The position numbers and the translations under genes are program-made. DNA of 64,000 nt from Cercis canadensis. Lineage: Eukaryota > Streptophyta > Magnoliopsida > Fabales > Fabaceae. Location of the stretch: positions 186,001 to 250,000 of the forward strand of contig QAOA01008826.1 in assembly GCA_003255065.1 (NCBI GenBank), read 5' to 3'. Of this stretch, positions 1 through 10,995 are shown piece after piece. Below the pieces are notes generated by a model. That model was not told the origin of the DNA, made no database searches, and saw only the letters and a list, made by a program, of their open reading frames with translations. The number at the start of each line of letters is the position of its first letter. The first letter of the stretch is position 1.

Positions 1-690
1 ATGATCCCCTGTTTCTTTTCCTCCTGCAGCAGATAGCAAGAATAGATGACAATAGAAGTAGAAAAACAACCACACAAATTATCAGCATTATCAGTCTTAA
101 ATTTTGGTGTTTTCTCAGTTTCATCACTTTGATTGGACATGGTGTTTGTTGTAACTTTGACATACCCCCACAAAGTTTATTATTACAAATTGCAGCTACC
201 GCACTTGTGTTTCGAAAGACACCTTTTATTGGTACCTCACCATCCAACATGTTGGAAGAAATATTCAAGTATTCTAAGACAGAAATTTCTTGCAGAGCTG
301 GTGGAATTGATCCAAACAAATTTTTTGTGACAGGACTAAATGTAGAAGGCCTTTCAATGAAGCCAAAGATAAAGGTATGGTCCCTTGGAAGCAATATCCT
401 GGTAGATAAAGATATTCCACGCTTATGCGAGAATATCACCATATAAGTGATTTTTGGAGACATCCAATCTTCCAATATTTTTTAGTTTGCCCACCTTGAT
501 TGGTAGATTGCCAATTAATGAGTTTGTTGGTATGTTCAACAAGATCAATAAAGAGAAAAAACCAATAAGCTATGAGGGTTTAGCTCAGCAAAAGATGTTT
601 TGTGAAAGGTCCAGCTCCTGTAAATTTTTTCAATTTCCAATGGGGGAAAACATATTCTTTGATAAATCCAATTTAAACAACTGACTCAGG
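1..690 (-). pseudogene. LRR receptor-like kinase fragment, copy A
   Basis: On the minus strand this stretch aligns with copy B (about 3590-4290) and, in its LRR part, with copy C. It covers the last leucine-rich repeats, the juxtamembrane part and the start of the cytoplasmic side, and it enters from beyond the window start. The plus-strand words around 45-110 and 265-350 match those around 3600-3660 and 3815-3905. No long minus-strand frame survives. Similarity stops near 690, inside an LRR, so both ends of the gene are missing here. It is a dead relic of the LRR-XII family; the high similarity to copies B and C suggests a local duplication. Confidence 0.75.
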
Positions 691-699
691 TTGCCTTAA

Positions 700-2400
700 A
701 TTTGAGCAATGTCAAGTGATCAGTCTCGTTACTTAATGCAGCAGCAGCCCCATCAAGCTGAAACCACGTCAAGTTTGAAGAGAAAAGAAACACTCGAAGG
801 CACGCATGTGGACCAAAATGGTAGAGGTCATAATGGTAGGTTCAAATCCCATTAAAAATGAATGCAACAAGTGCCAATGGGTGGAGTCTATATCAGTAAA
901 ATTTATGAGAATAGATTGCTCTTATTAAGTACTCTCCAAGACTCCAATAATAATTACAAAAAGAAAAAAAGAAAACTATACTCATCAATAAATATCATAT
1001 GCTTACTCCATTGGAGCACGTTATGGCAACAAGTCAAAAACCTCAATATATATATTTTAGAGAAGGAGCTGGTACAAAAGAGAAAGTTGGTATTTTCCCA
1101 TATTCACATCATTGTTTGCTTTAATGACTTCTGGAAATCCATTTCCACCAACTCAAAAGACAACATAAAATTTTATATTAACTGCATATGCAAAAAAGCA
1201 AGGTGCTTTTCCCAAACACACTTTGATTTCATATTAACTTGCTACTATTATCGCTTTTGGAGATATACTACAAACCACTATTTAAAGAGTAAAATCTCAT
1301 TTTAATCTTTGAAAGATGCAACAAAAAATCACTTTAAGTCATTGAGAGATTTTTTCATATCACTAGAGTCGCTTAAATTTTAAAAGTTGATCAAAATAGT
1401 TTTTTTCAAGGATTCAAGTCATAGTAAAAAATGACTATTAAGATAGAGTGATTAAGTGAGATGAAATTATGAAAGGGAAGGGGTCAAGTGAGCGGACGTG
1501 GGATTTTCTAAGCAGGATTGCAAGAGGAATGTGGTCCCTCCCAATACTTCATTGACTCAGAAATCATATTTTTTTTGCAAATAAAGGCCTAGAACAATAT
1601 TTTTTTCTTTCCCGGTTTGATCTTAAACTGTTCCGAAAATGTCTAAAACTGCCATTTGGGGAATTGCTTGTAAATTTGCAATTTTCTTTCTGGAAAGATA
1701 AGAACAGGAAATAAAATCCAAAATTTTAATTTCCTACTTGGAGAAGGAAGTATTTGAAGCATGCATAAATTAGGTACATTTCAGGTAATTCTTATTGTTT
1801 GATGGACTTAATATATGATGCATCTAAAAAATAAGCATATTGTTAACTTCTAACAAAAAGCAGAGCAAAAGCGCCAGCAACATAGCAGCAATGTCAACGA
1901 CCTTATTTTACTCTCAACTACTGTTGATAATGATCATTTCAGGCTTGTGTTGTGCAGGATTCTAGCTTGAATTCTTCACAAGTTCGACAACCTTTTATTC
2001 AGGAAGAATATGGTAATTTAGTGGCAACGAGTATATGGAAAAATCTTAATTAAAGTCTAAACTTGTTGTTTATTCAAATAAATAGGAGATGAAAATTATT
2101 CAACTCACAAAATCCTAAGACGAAAAAAAAAAAAGAGTCCATCCAATTGCCCCAATCACTTAGATGCTTAGTTGTGCACACTTGCATAGGTGATTGTGTT
2201 TAAGCTAACAATGCTTACAAGAAACTTTTTTCAGTTAAACTTTGATATGAACTATTTAGATGTGAACAAGTGGAGATTTAAGTGATGAATAATTATCAAT
2301 ATTCAAAAGAAAATGATAGGAAATTGCTAGCATGTAAATTGGTTGCAATAGCAATATGAAATAAGCACCTATATGTTTCTTGTTACAGGCGTACTCTGTC
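700..2400. other. Intergenic, no gene seen
   Basis: AT-rich sequence between two receptor-kinase relics. The open frame at 862-1305 has no recognisable motif and a composition expected of noncoding AT-rich DNA. No terminal repeats or RNA genes were seen. Confidence 0.5.
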
Positions 2401-2413
2401 TCCATTGATCCCA

Positions 2414-5035
2414 TCAACAAGAAAAGCTTTTTTTGATTAAATTGAGCTCCTTAGCGACATCCACCACATTCATTCTTTCTTTCATTTAGGGATTCCAAGC
2501 AAGTCCAATCCTACATAGTGAACGTAAGCACTTCTTGACATTGTGATGTAAATGGTTTGGGTTCTCCATGTTGTTTTCTGCTTCTGTTTCTGTTGTTGTC
2601 TGTTTTGATTCTCTTGGCACTAGAGCTGGGTCCATAATCTCCGAAATGTTAATTGGAAGTGCAATCCTCACATGATTGTGGGGATTATATCCTTCTTTAA
2701 ACATTTTTTCTGTGGATCTTCTTGTTAATATCTCCAACACGAGAATCTCAATACGATACATGTTATCTTGTGTTGACACCTCATACCCCATTCCATATTC
2801 TGAAATAGTTTGCAAAATGGTTATTGTTTTAAAACTTAGTATTATTCTAACAAAAAGAGAAAAGAAAAATAACATAGAAATAGAAGCTTGCAAGAGTTTG
2901 GAGCCTAAATTTCATCAAACTGTACCTAGAGGAGCCTAGTCAATGGTTCACTTTATTCCACTTGTGCTGTTTTGCTTATCAAAGCTGCTACTAATAGTTG
3001 ACAGAAGTCTTGCCAATCCAAAGTCACCCACATGAGCAACCATGTTATCATCAAGAAGGATGTTGCTTGGCTTTAAATCACAATGAACAATGCGTTGCTC
3101 ACATTCAATGTGAAGATAATGTAATGCAGCAGCAAAATCAATAACAACATTTAATCTTTGACCAAGATCCAATGTTCTCAGTTGCGCTGCAGTTTCTCTC
3201 CCTTGATGCAACCAAGGGTCTAAGCATCCATTTGTCATGTACTCAAAAACTAGAGCTTTAAATGCGTTGCCCTTGTAATCTAAGCTGGAGCAATATGTTA
3301 AATTAATCTTGGCCAAATTTCTGTGTCGAATAATTCTAAGAACATTACATTCAGCTATGATTTGTCAGCTCCCTTCCTTTGAAGGTTAAGTACCTTTATA
3401 GAGCAACAAGTCCTTGTTCAGACTCAAACCTTCCTTTATACACAGAGCGAAAGCTTCCAGAACCTGTTAAGTTGTTTGTTGAAAACCCATCAGTTGCACG
3501 GTATAGGCTCTGGCAAGACAACTTTGCAAGCAAGTCAAGTCTTGGTGAATTAGAAGGTGATTTCCAGTTTCTTTTTCTCATGCAATACATAGCAAGAATA
3601 GATGACAATAGAAACAGTAAAACAACCACACAAATTATCACCATTATCAATCTAAAATTTGGGTGTTTTCTCTGTTTGTTAACTTTGACGGGGTATGGTG
3701 GTAGTTGTAACTCTAGGATACCCCCACAAAGTTTATTACTGCCTGTCACTGCTATTGCACTTGCATTTTTGAAGACGTGTTTTCTCGGTACCTCGCCATT
3801 CAGCATATTAAAAGAAGTATTTAAGTATTCTAGAACAGAAATACCTTGCAGAGCTGCTGGAATTGATCCAGACAACTTGTTTTGTGACAGGGCTAAAGTG
3901 TTGAAGACCTTTCAATGAAGCCAAAGATGAAGGCATGATTCCATGGAAAAAATTCTCCTATAGATAAAAGTACTGTAAGCTTGTGTAGTCTCCAATTGTT
4001 GTAGGAATTTCACCAGAGAGATGATTTTTAGAGACATCCAACTCACCAATATTTTTTAATCTGCCTACCTTAATAGGAAGATTGCCCGATAATGAGTTTT
4101 TTGATAAGTTTAGCCTCTACAAGATTGATAAAGAAGGAAGACCCATAAGCTGTGAGGGTATGGCTCTATTGAGATTGACTTTTGAAAGGTCCAGCCTTCG
4201 TAAATTTTGACAATTTCCAATACTTTGAGGAATATTTCCTTCAAACATATTTTGTTGTAGCTCCAATCTAAATAATTGACTCGAGTTGCCTACGGAGGCT
4301 GCTATCTTTCCTGATAGTCTGTTTCCCGCCAAATTTAATGCTTGCATCTTCTGTAACTTGCCAAAATTAGTTGGAATGATCCCTAAGAGTTGGTTAGATT
4401 CCATTGCTAAGATAACTAAGTTGATGAGATTTCCTAATTGTCCATATCTGATTACCACCGAAATATAGATGACTAAGTTGGGTGGACAAATTGCCTATTG
4501 AATTAGGTAAAGGGCCTCCAAAACTATTGTAGCCCACATCCAATAGGCACAACTCAGTGCAATTTATCATAAATTCTAGAAACTTCCAGTTCTTAATTGA
4601 AATGCCACCTAGATAGTTACAACTCAAATCCAGCCGCGAAAGATCATATAGGTTGCCTAGACTTGGAACTTGTCCCACAAAATGGTTTTCAGTGATATCA
4701 AGTGTATGAAGCACATATGCATTTGCCAAGGAAGTTGGGATTGGACCTAAGATTTGATTGATACCGGTGGCAAGGAATTGAAGATTGGGGAGTGCAAGAA
4801 AATGTTTGGTGGAAGAGAGCCACTAAATTGATTGTTTGTAATTGAGAGCAAGGTGAGAGATGACAAATTGTAGAGTGAGGAAGGAAGCGGACCTGACAGT
4901 TTGTTGCCACCTGCTGCCAAAAGTGTCAACCTTTTCAGAAGTCCTATTTCTATTGGTAGATTTCCGTCCAAGTTATTCCTAGCCACAGAAAGCCTGCTAA
5001 GGGAAGAAAGGTTTCCTATGGAATCTGGGATTTGG
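2414..5035 (-). pseudogene. LRR-XII receptor kinase pseudogene, copy B
   Basis: The minus strand encodes, in broken frames, an LRR receptor-like Ser/Thr kinase of the EFR / At3g47570 type (plasma membrane). LRRs lie at 4986-4117. The piece at 3875-3396 holds the last LRR, an NKLCGG cap, a hydrophobic membrane segment and a degenerate P-loop (GSGSFRSVYKG). The catalytic loop HCDLKPSN and DFGLAR lie at 3316-2948. An intron (about 2800-2925) interrupts the activation segment, as is usual in this family. The C-lobe follows, and an in-frame TAA at 2486 precedes a conserved tail (VVDVAKELNLIKK) that would end at 2414. There are frameshifts between LRR blocks, two stops in the activation segment just before the intron, and no signal peptide or first LRRs. 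It is not functional as it stands. Confidence 0.9.
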
Positions 5036-5734
5036 CAATTTCCAATACTTGAATATTCAAGTATTCTAGAACAGAAATACCTTGTAGGGCTGGTGGAATT
5101 GATCCAGACAACTTGTTTTGTGATAGGTTTAAATGCCGAAGACCTTTCAATGAAGCCAAAGATAAAAGTATGATTCCATGGAAGGAATTTCCTTATAAAT
5201 AAAGGTACTCTAAGTTTATACAGTCTCCAATTGTTGTAGGAATTTTACCCAAGAGGTGATTCTTAGAGACATCCAACTTGCAAATATTTTTTACTCGGCC
5301 TACCTCAATAGGTAAATTGCCAATTAATGAGTTTTTGGATAACTTCTGCAAGTTTAATAAAGAAGAAAGACCCGTAAGCTGTCAAGATATGGCTCCATTG
5401 AGATTGTTTTTTAAAAGTTCTAGCCTTTGTAAATTTTGACAATTTCCAATACTTGGAGGAATATTTCCTTCTAACATATTGTGTTGTAGCTCCAATCTAA
5501 ATAATTGGCTCAAGTTGCCTATGAAGGCTGCTATCTTTCCTGATAATATGTTTCCTGCCAAAACTAATGTTTGCATCTTCTGTCACTTGCCAAAAGTAGT
5601 TGGAATGATCCCTAAATAAATGTTAGATTTCATTGCTAAGATAACTAAGTTGATGAGATTTCCTAATGTTGCAGGAATTTGTCCAGATATCTCATTACCA
5701 CCAAAACATAGAGCATTGAGTTGCACTACAAGAA
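5036..5734 (-). pseudogene. LRR receptor kinase fragment, copy C
   Basis: These minus-strand LRRs are equivalent to copy B 3830-4480. The frame at 5382-5576 encodes IGNCQNLQRLELL-type repeats and 5583-5828 starts with further LRRs. The join with copy B falls in the words for IGNCQ (caatttccaatacttg), which occur in several LRRs of this gene, so the chimera probably arose by recombination between repeats. Similarity to copy B stops at 5734, immediately before a CACTA-type terminus, so the fragment was cut by that insertion. Confidence 0.8.
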
Positions 5735-6110
5735 AAATTTTGTTTTCCAACGAAACAAAATTTGGTTGGAAACATAACACATTTTCTGAAAATTCTAATG
5801 GTAATTCCATTACCATTAGAATTATCATTGAAATTTAAAAAAAAAAAAAAAAAGGAAAGGAATTTTTTTTANATTTTTTTAAAAAAATTTTTTAGCGGTT
5901 CTAGTGATAATTACTGTTGGAATTCATTAACCCAAAACTTACAAGAGAATTTGTTCCTCCTTCCTTCCTTTTTCCTTTTCATTTTCTGCCCTTCATTTTC
6001 TCCCTTCACCGAGAGCTGCGAGTGCCCCATTCCTCTCCCTCTGCAAGCGTTGAACTCTGGCTTTGGGTAGTGTTTTCCGGTAGCAAGGCACAGCTTCTAA
6101 GTAAGTTGGC
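5735..6110 (+). mobile_element. CACTA (En/Spm) terminus plus leader
   Basis: Begins with CACTACAAGAAAAA, the standard plant CACTA end, followed by short inverted subterminal words (TTCCAACGAAACAAA, TTTGGTTGGAA). A pyrimidine-rich leader-like stretch follows, ending in a good splice donor (CTTCTAAGTAAGT near 6100). The LRR gene is broken exactly at base 5735. No transposase was found downstream, so the element is either non-autonomous or destroyed by later insertions. The partner end is uncertain; the end-like sequence at 20958 is a candidate. Confidence 0.7.
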
Positions 6111-6339
6111 TGCTCTTCCTTTTGGTTGGTGGCTCTATCCAAAATCTCCTCTCTCTCTCTCTGCATTTCTATTTTAGTTATGGTGTTAATTAGTTATGGT
6201 GGCACTTCAACTGCTCAGTGATATTTGTAACTATTCTTTATGTTCGTTGTTGTTGTAATTTTCTTCAAATGCGCTTTGCTATGGGCTCAAATTTGATTCC
6301 TTTAACGTGTTTTCCCCTCATCGACGATTAGGGTTTTGT

Positions 6340-7230
6340 CTAATATCTATATGGTAATTTGTCTTGAACCAGTCATTATGAGTATGTGACAGTAGTTAAA
6401 GATAGAAATTGATCTTAAGTATGCCTTTGCTAAAACCCCATATAAGGAAAGAGGCTCATGGATTTGGTTGCTCAAGTTGGCAAACAAGTGGAGAAATGGG
6501 GTTCTCTCTAATATAATATTGCAACTCTTCAATTGGGTTACGACATGAAGAAGCTTGATGATGCATTCGCGTACCCGAAGGATCGAAACGGAGTGTTTGG
6601 ATACCAAACTGTGGGATGACCTTGGTTATCACAATAGGGTGAACCCTTAATAAGGAAGGATCCTTGGTAAGTTCAAGTTCAAGTTCTTTGCCCAAGAACA
6701 ACAGGGAAGCTCTCAATCTAGAGAAACTCAATAATTCAGAAACTGAATAATATTAATCTCAAAACTGTTTTGCAAAGCCATACACGAATTTCTTATATAG
6801 GCAATTCGGCTAGGAGGCTACAAGCTATGATGGATCCTCTAAGAAAGTTAATAAAACCCTAATACCCAGTTTGACCCATAGACATAAAGGCCCAAAATAT
6901 TAAAATGAATTTAAAACTAATTAAATGTTTTGGCCCATAAACATAAAGGCCCAAAAATAAAACTAATTAAATTAAACATAATTTTTGGCCTGCTCCAAAC
7001 TTGGGCTCCAAGCTGGCCCATGTGCACCTTCTACAAGAGACAGATAAGTGATCCATCTCAACTCTGAACTTGGCCCAACTACTCTTTCCTTGGTCTGCAC
7101 CTTTTGGACTAGGCTCAACAATGCCTCTCTCACTCGCTTAGCTCTACTTCTAGTCATCGGGCCTCTAACTCCAAGCAAGGGATCATGAACACTCCTAGGG
7201 TTATGACGTGTAGCAAGCTGATTCACATCA
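6340..7230 (-). mobile_element. 3' end of a Ty3/gypsy element
   Basis: The minus-strand frame 7226-6972 carries GPMTRSRAKRVREALLSLV, a motif typical of the C-terminus of plant gypsy polyproteins after the integrase. It is followed on the same strand by LTR-like sequence with a TATA box (TATATAAG, near 6800) and a U5-like region down to about 6400. The remaining pol gene is missing upstream, so this is a truncated 3' remnant. Exact LTR limits could not be set. Confidence 0.6.
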
Positions 7231-7239
7231 CTTGATGAG

Positions 7240-7890
7240 CCATATTATCAAGTTAGAAACTTCAGGGCCTTTGTGCTTCGTTTATGCATATCTTTCTTGT
7301 TTCTTTTTGTTTCGTAAGCTTTTATTTTCCAATGCTGTTTGTTAATTGGATATATGTCAAGTTAACAAAGTTGCATGTATCTGGGTTGCACTAGTATCAA
7401 GCTCCAATTCCTCAAGAAAATGTGTTAGATCCCTTATATTTATTGAAGTTTTTTCTGAAATGGCTTCCTTACTTTCATGGGTGAAGGAGCTGTGCATTTA
7501 TAGGGATTTGGTACAATCAATCAATCCCTTAAAATCAGTAATAGTCTAATCTAGGGGATTACAAATAATTACAGCTTATAGGATAGCTATCCTATTAAAT
7601 AAGGTATTTACAGAAAGTCAAATATTCTCTTTGATTTCTCCTTGATTGTTAATCCCATAATTTTTGGGATCTGCAACATTTATCATATGGGAAATCCATT
7701 ACACTTCGTTGTGGAGTTTGTCAATAAGTTCTATGAGTGGCGTTGATCCAAAATCTCTTGAAATTAAAAGTATGAACATATAGGAATTTTGCGACTGTAC
7801 TTAATGTATGAGGTTATGAACATGTTTGTCAATAAGTTGATTGAGATGAAAGTCATACTTACAAATTCAGAAATTCTAAAATTTCAATTA
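7240..7890. other. No gene seen
   Basis: AT-rich sequence without coding signature. It lies between the gypsy remnant and the LTR-like sequence that was later split by the gag-only retrotransposon. Confidence 0.4.
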
Positions 7891-8036
7891 TCTTTGTGGA
7901 CACTATATTTCGTCCAATAAACAAAAAATAATAATAAAGATAAGAGACGTGGAAATAAGGGGGAGAGAGACGTGAGTTCATGCATAGGAGATAAAAGAGA
8001 CATGTGTAGCAGTGAGAAACATAGGGGAGAGAGACG

Positions 8037-9316
8037 TGTTGTGAGAAATCTTAACGCAAGTGTACGTTATCGTTTCCAAGTAATAAGATGAGATAGAGTT
8101 ATCGTTCCCACGAGGACTAATGTATCAACTACCGAAATTGGGTTAACCTTAATTTTATCTAATCAATCAATATGGAGAGATTTTCAAGAAACAACTAAAA
8201 ATAGAATAAAAACAAGTAAACCAGAAAAATAGCAAATTAAACCAAAAAAAGTGATAGAATTATCAAGAGAGAAAAATATCTAGGGCTTTTGATTTCACCA
8301 TAGCTATTCCGATTTGCTATTCCTAATTCATTAACCAAGAACAATCTTCCTAATTGCTAGCCAAGAACCCTAAATTATCTATTAGCCTTTCCCAAGGTCA
8401 AACAAAAGTATTTCTAAGTTATGAACCTACGATATTCCTATGTGAATTGCGAACAACCTAGAATTTCACTTAATTCTATGGTTCTTTTTAAATAGCTACA
8501 CAGGCCATGGAGGTATATTCCTATCCTACATGCAACCTATGTTCTTAATCTTATGATCTTTAATTACAAATTACCTCCCAGTCTCATTGTAATTATCTAA
8601 TCGACTAATTGGTGATCAAGCAATTAGAAGCATGAAGATTTGAGAAGAAGAAGACAATTAATAAAGGAGTTCTTGAATTAAAGAAATAGAAAATCACAAA
8701 ATCATCCTAGCTAGGCTACATGATAGCCCTAGAAAGGAATTTAGTTCATAGCAGATGAAAAGAACATAATAGAATCAAATCTAGACATGGTTCCAAGGGA
8801 AGAAGAATAAAAACTCTGAAGAAAAGCCCCAATCTTGTTGTGCCCTTCTCCAATCCTTGTTTTTTCTCTCCTTCTTGCCTCCAAAAAGTCCAGAAAAGAA
8901 TCCCCTAAATAATCCATAAAAGTTCCTATTTATACTCTCTCTAAAAGTCCTAAAGAAACTAAAGAAAAAGGGCACGTGTTCAGAAAAATCGCATGGGTGC
9001 CGCGGCTCTAGATTTTGGGTGCCGCGGCGCTGCCTCTCTGCCAAAAAACACCAATTTTCTACACGCGTGAGCGCCGCAGCGCTGGATTTTCAGTGCCGCA
9101 GCACTGAGTTGCTGTCCCGCTTTTAAATTTCATGCTCCAGGCGCCGTAGCGCTTGAATTCTGGTCTAGAAACTTCCCAATTCTTTAATTCTTCATTCTAA
9201 CCTATGAAACCTACAATTTAACATAAAACATCCCATTAGATGATGATTAATCTCAATAAACAACCAAATAATTAAGTAAAAGAGATCTAAAGAGTGGGTA
9301 TAAAACCCACTCAACA
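8037..9316 (-). repeat. 3' LTR of the gag-only element
   Basis: 1280 bp, nearly identical to 13520-14777. Near 8990-9160 it holds several copies of a GC-rich word close to GCGCCGCAGCGCT in otherwise AT-rich DNA. One such unit plus spacer is present here but missing from the other LTR. Confidence 0.92.
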
Positions 9317-9331
9317 AATACCCCCAAACTT
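9317..9331 (-). other. Polypurine tract of the gag-only element
   Basis: On the minus strand AAGTTTGGGGGTATT lies directly before the 3' LTR, the expected place and composition for the plus-strand DNA primer. Confidence 0.75.
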
Positions 9332-10935
9332 AACATTTGCTTGTCCTCGAGCAAAGAAAGAGAAAAATTAAATTAAACTCAACAACTAACTAACAAAGTG
9401 AAAAATTTACTTGCTAACCATACAGGCCTCAAAGATCTCTATTAAACACAAATCCTAGAAAATTTTCAAGATAGCATGAATGTGTATAAGTTCAACCCAA
9501 AGTTAATCTCATCTCAATCTCACTAAAATTTCATGTGTGTGTAAGTATAGCCCTTGCTTACCATACTCTCTTCACTTAAATCAGATTATGCAAATAAGCT
9601 CATAAGCATATATTCTCCACTTTTATTCTCTCAGAACCCCATATGCTTGTTTTTCATGTCAATCTCCACTAATGTAGGTATTTCACAATATTGAGGATCA
9701 AAAGGACTTTTGATAGGCTTGTAATGTGTGCCTGGGTTAAGGGTAGGATGATAGATAAATATGTGGCTTAACTCACCAATCACACAAATTCAGTTTAGAG
9801 CAAATTAAGAGCACCATTCTTTCTTTTCACTTCTAACTCCCGCAAACTCATTTTCTCTTCACTTTGCCATCCACCAATAGAATTCTTACTTTTGGGCCAC
9901 TACATCCCATACTCAATGCTTTCTAAGATATTTTTTTTTTTCTTTTCAATATTTGCACAATTGTCTTTTCTTTTCATTGTAAACTATTTTTTTTTTCTTT
10001 ACAGCAGGGATGTAGCTCTTGAATTTTCATTCTTTGGTGGCCATTTCATTGAGATCTTCATTTTCTTTTCTTCACCAATTCTCCTTCATTTTTCCTAGCT
10101 CTAGATGCTCTTAAGACTGAAAATGCATTTTAGGTGAAGGGTTCAAGTCAAAAGATCACACAATGGGCTAGGGTCAATGTAGGTGACAAAGAAATAGGCT
10201 AAATTAAGCTCAATGGGGTATGCTAGGGATAAAATATCATACAAAATGGTAGCTAGAAAGGCTCAAACGAAACAAAAATAGCCTAAATCATCTCCCTAAT
10301 ATTGTGCAGCCTAGGATTTTGCCTCAACTGACAATCAAGCAAGTTCTAGCATTCTGTGAGATTTTGAAATGACTTAATTCACATAATCATCTCTAAGCAT
10401 GTAGATTTCAAATAAACAAGGCTATGTGCTCAATAATTCAGGAAATTCTAGTTAGACAAAAATTAACACAAGAGTTAATCAAAAACACAAACACAAAATC
10501 TATCATTTTTCTAGAGCTATGAACAATGAAAATCAGTTTTATCATTAGCCTAAGGTTAAACAAAAAATTTCACTCTATTCTACTAAACTAAAGACAAAAT
10601 AAAAATTAAACATAAAAACTACCTAGAAAAGCTTTTAAAGATACGCAATAAGTTAAGTGCAAATCAATACAGCAGCTCAAAAAATAATTTCCCACCCCCA
10701 AACTTAAAGGAAACATTGTCCTCAATGTTTAAAGCAAAGAAGAAAAAGATGTGAGGACTTCCCTGAAATGGAGATAGACCACTTTGCATCTTCATCAGGT
10801 GGAGCTTCTGGGGGGAATAAAAGTTATGGATTTTATACCTAAAACATAAAAAATAAAAATAAAAAATTAAACACACAAGCATGAAAATAAAATTAAACGA
10901 CTAAAAAAAACTTAAGAGAAAAGGTTAAAAAGATT

Positions 10936-10958
10936 GGGTTGCCTCCCAAAAAGCGCTT
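10936..10958 (-). other. Conserved GGGAGGCAACCC motif
   Basis: The minus strand reads AAGCGCTTTTTGGGAGGCAACCC. This word recurs in the region after the coding part of many plant Tat/Athila elements; its role is unknown. It sits just after the protease frame. Confidence 0.5.
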
Positions 10959-10995
10959 GTTTTATAGTCCTTAGCCTGACTGTCTCTGGAATAAA

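Noticed and set aside
862-1305. 147-codon open frame
   Set aside because: Lys/Asn/Ile-rich translation typical of AT-rich noncoding DNA; no domain and no splice context.
3379-3918. 179-codon plus-strand frame
   Set aside because: Antisense shadow of the LRR kinase pseudogene frame at 3396-3875.
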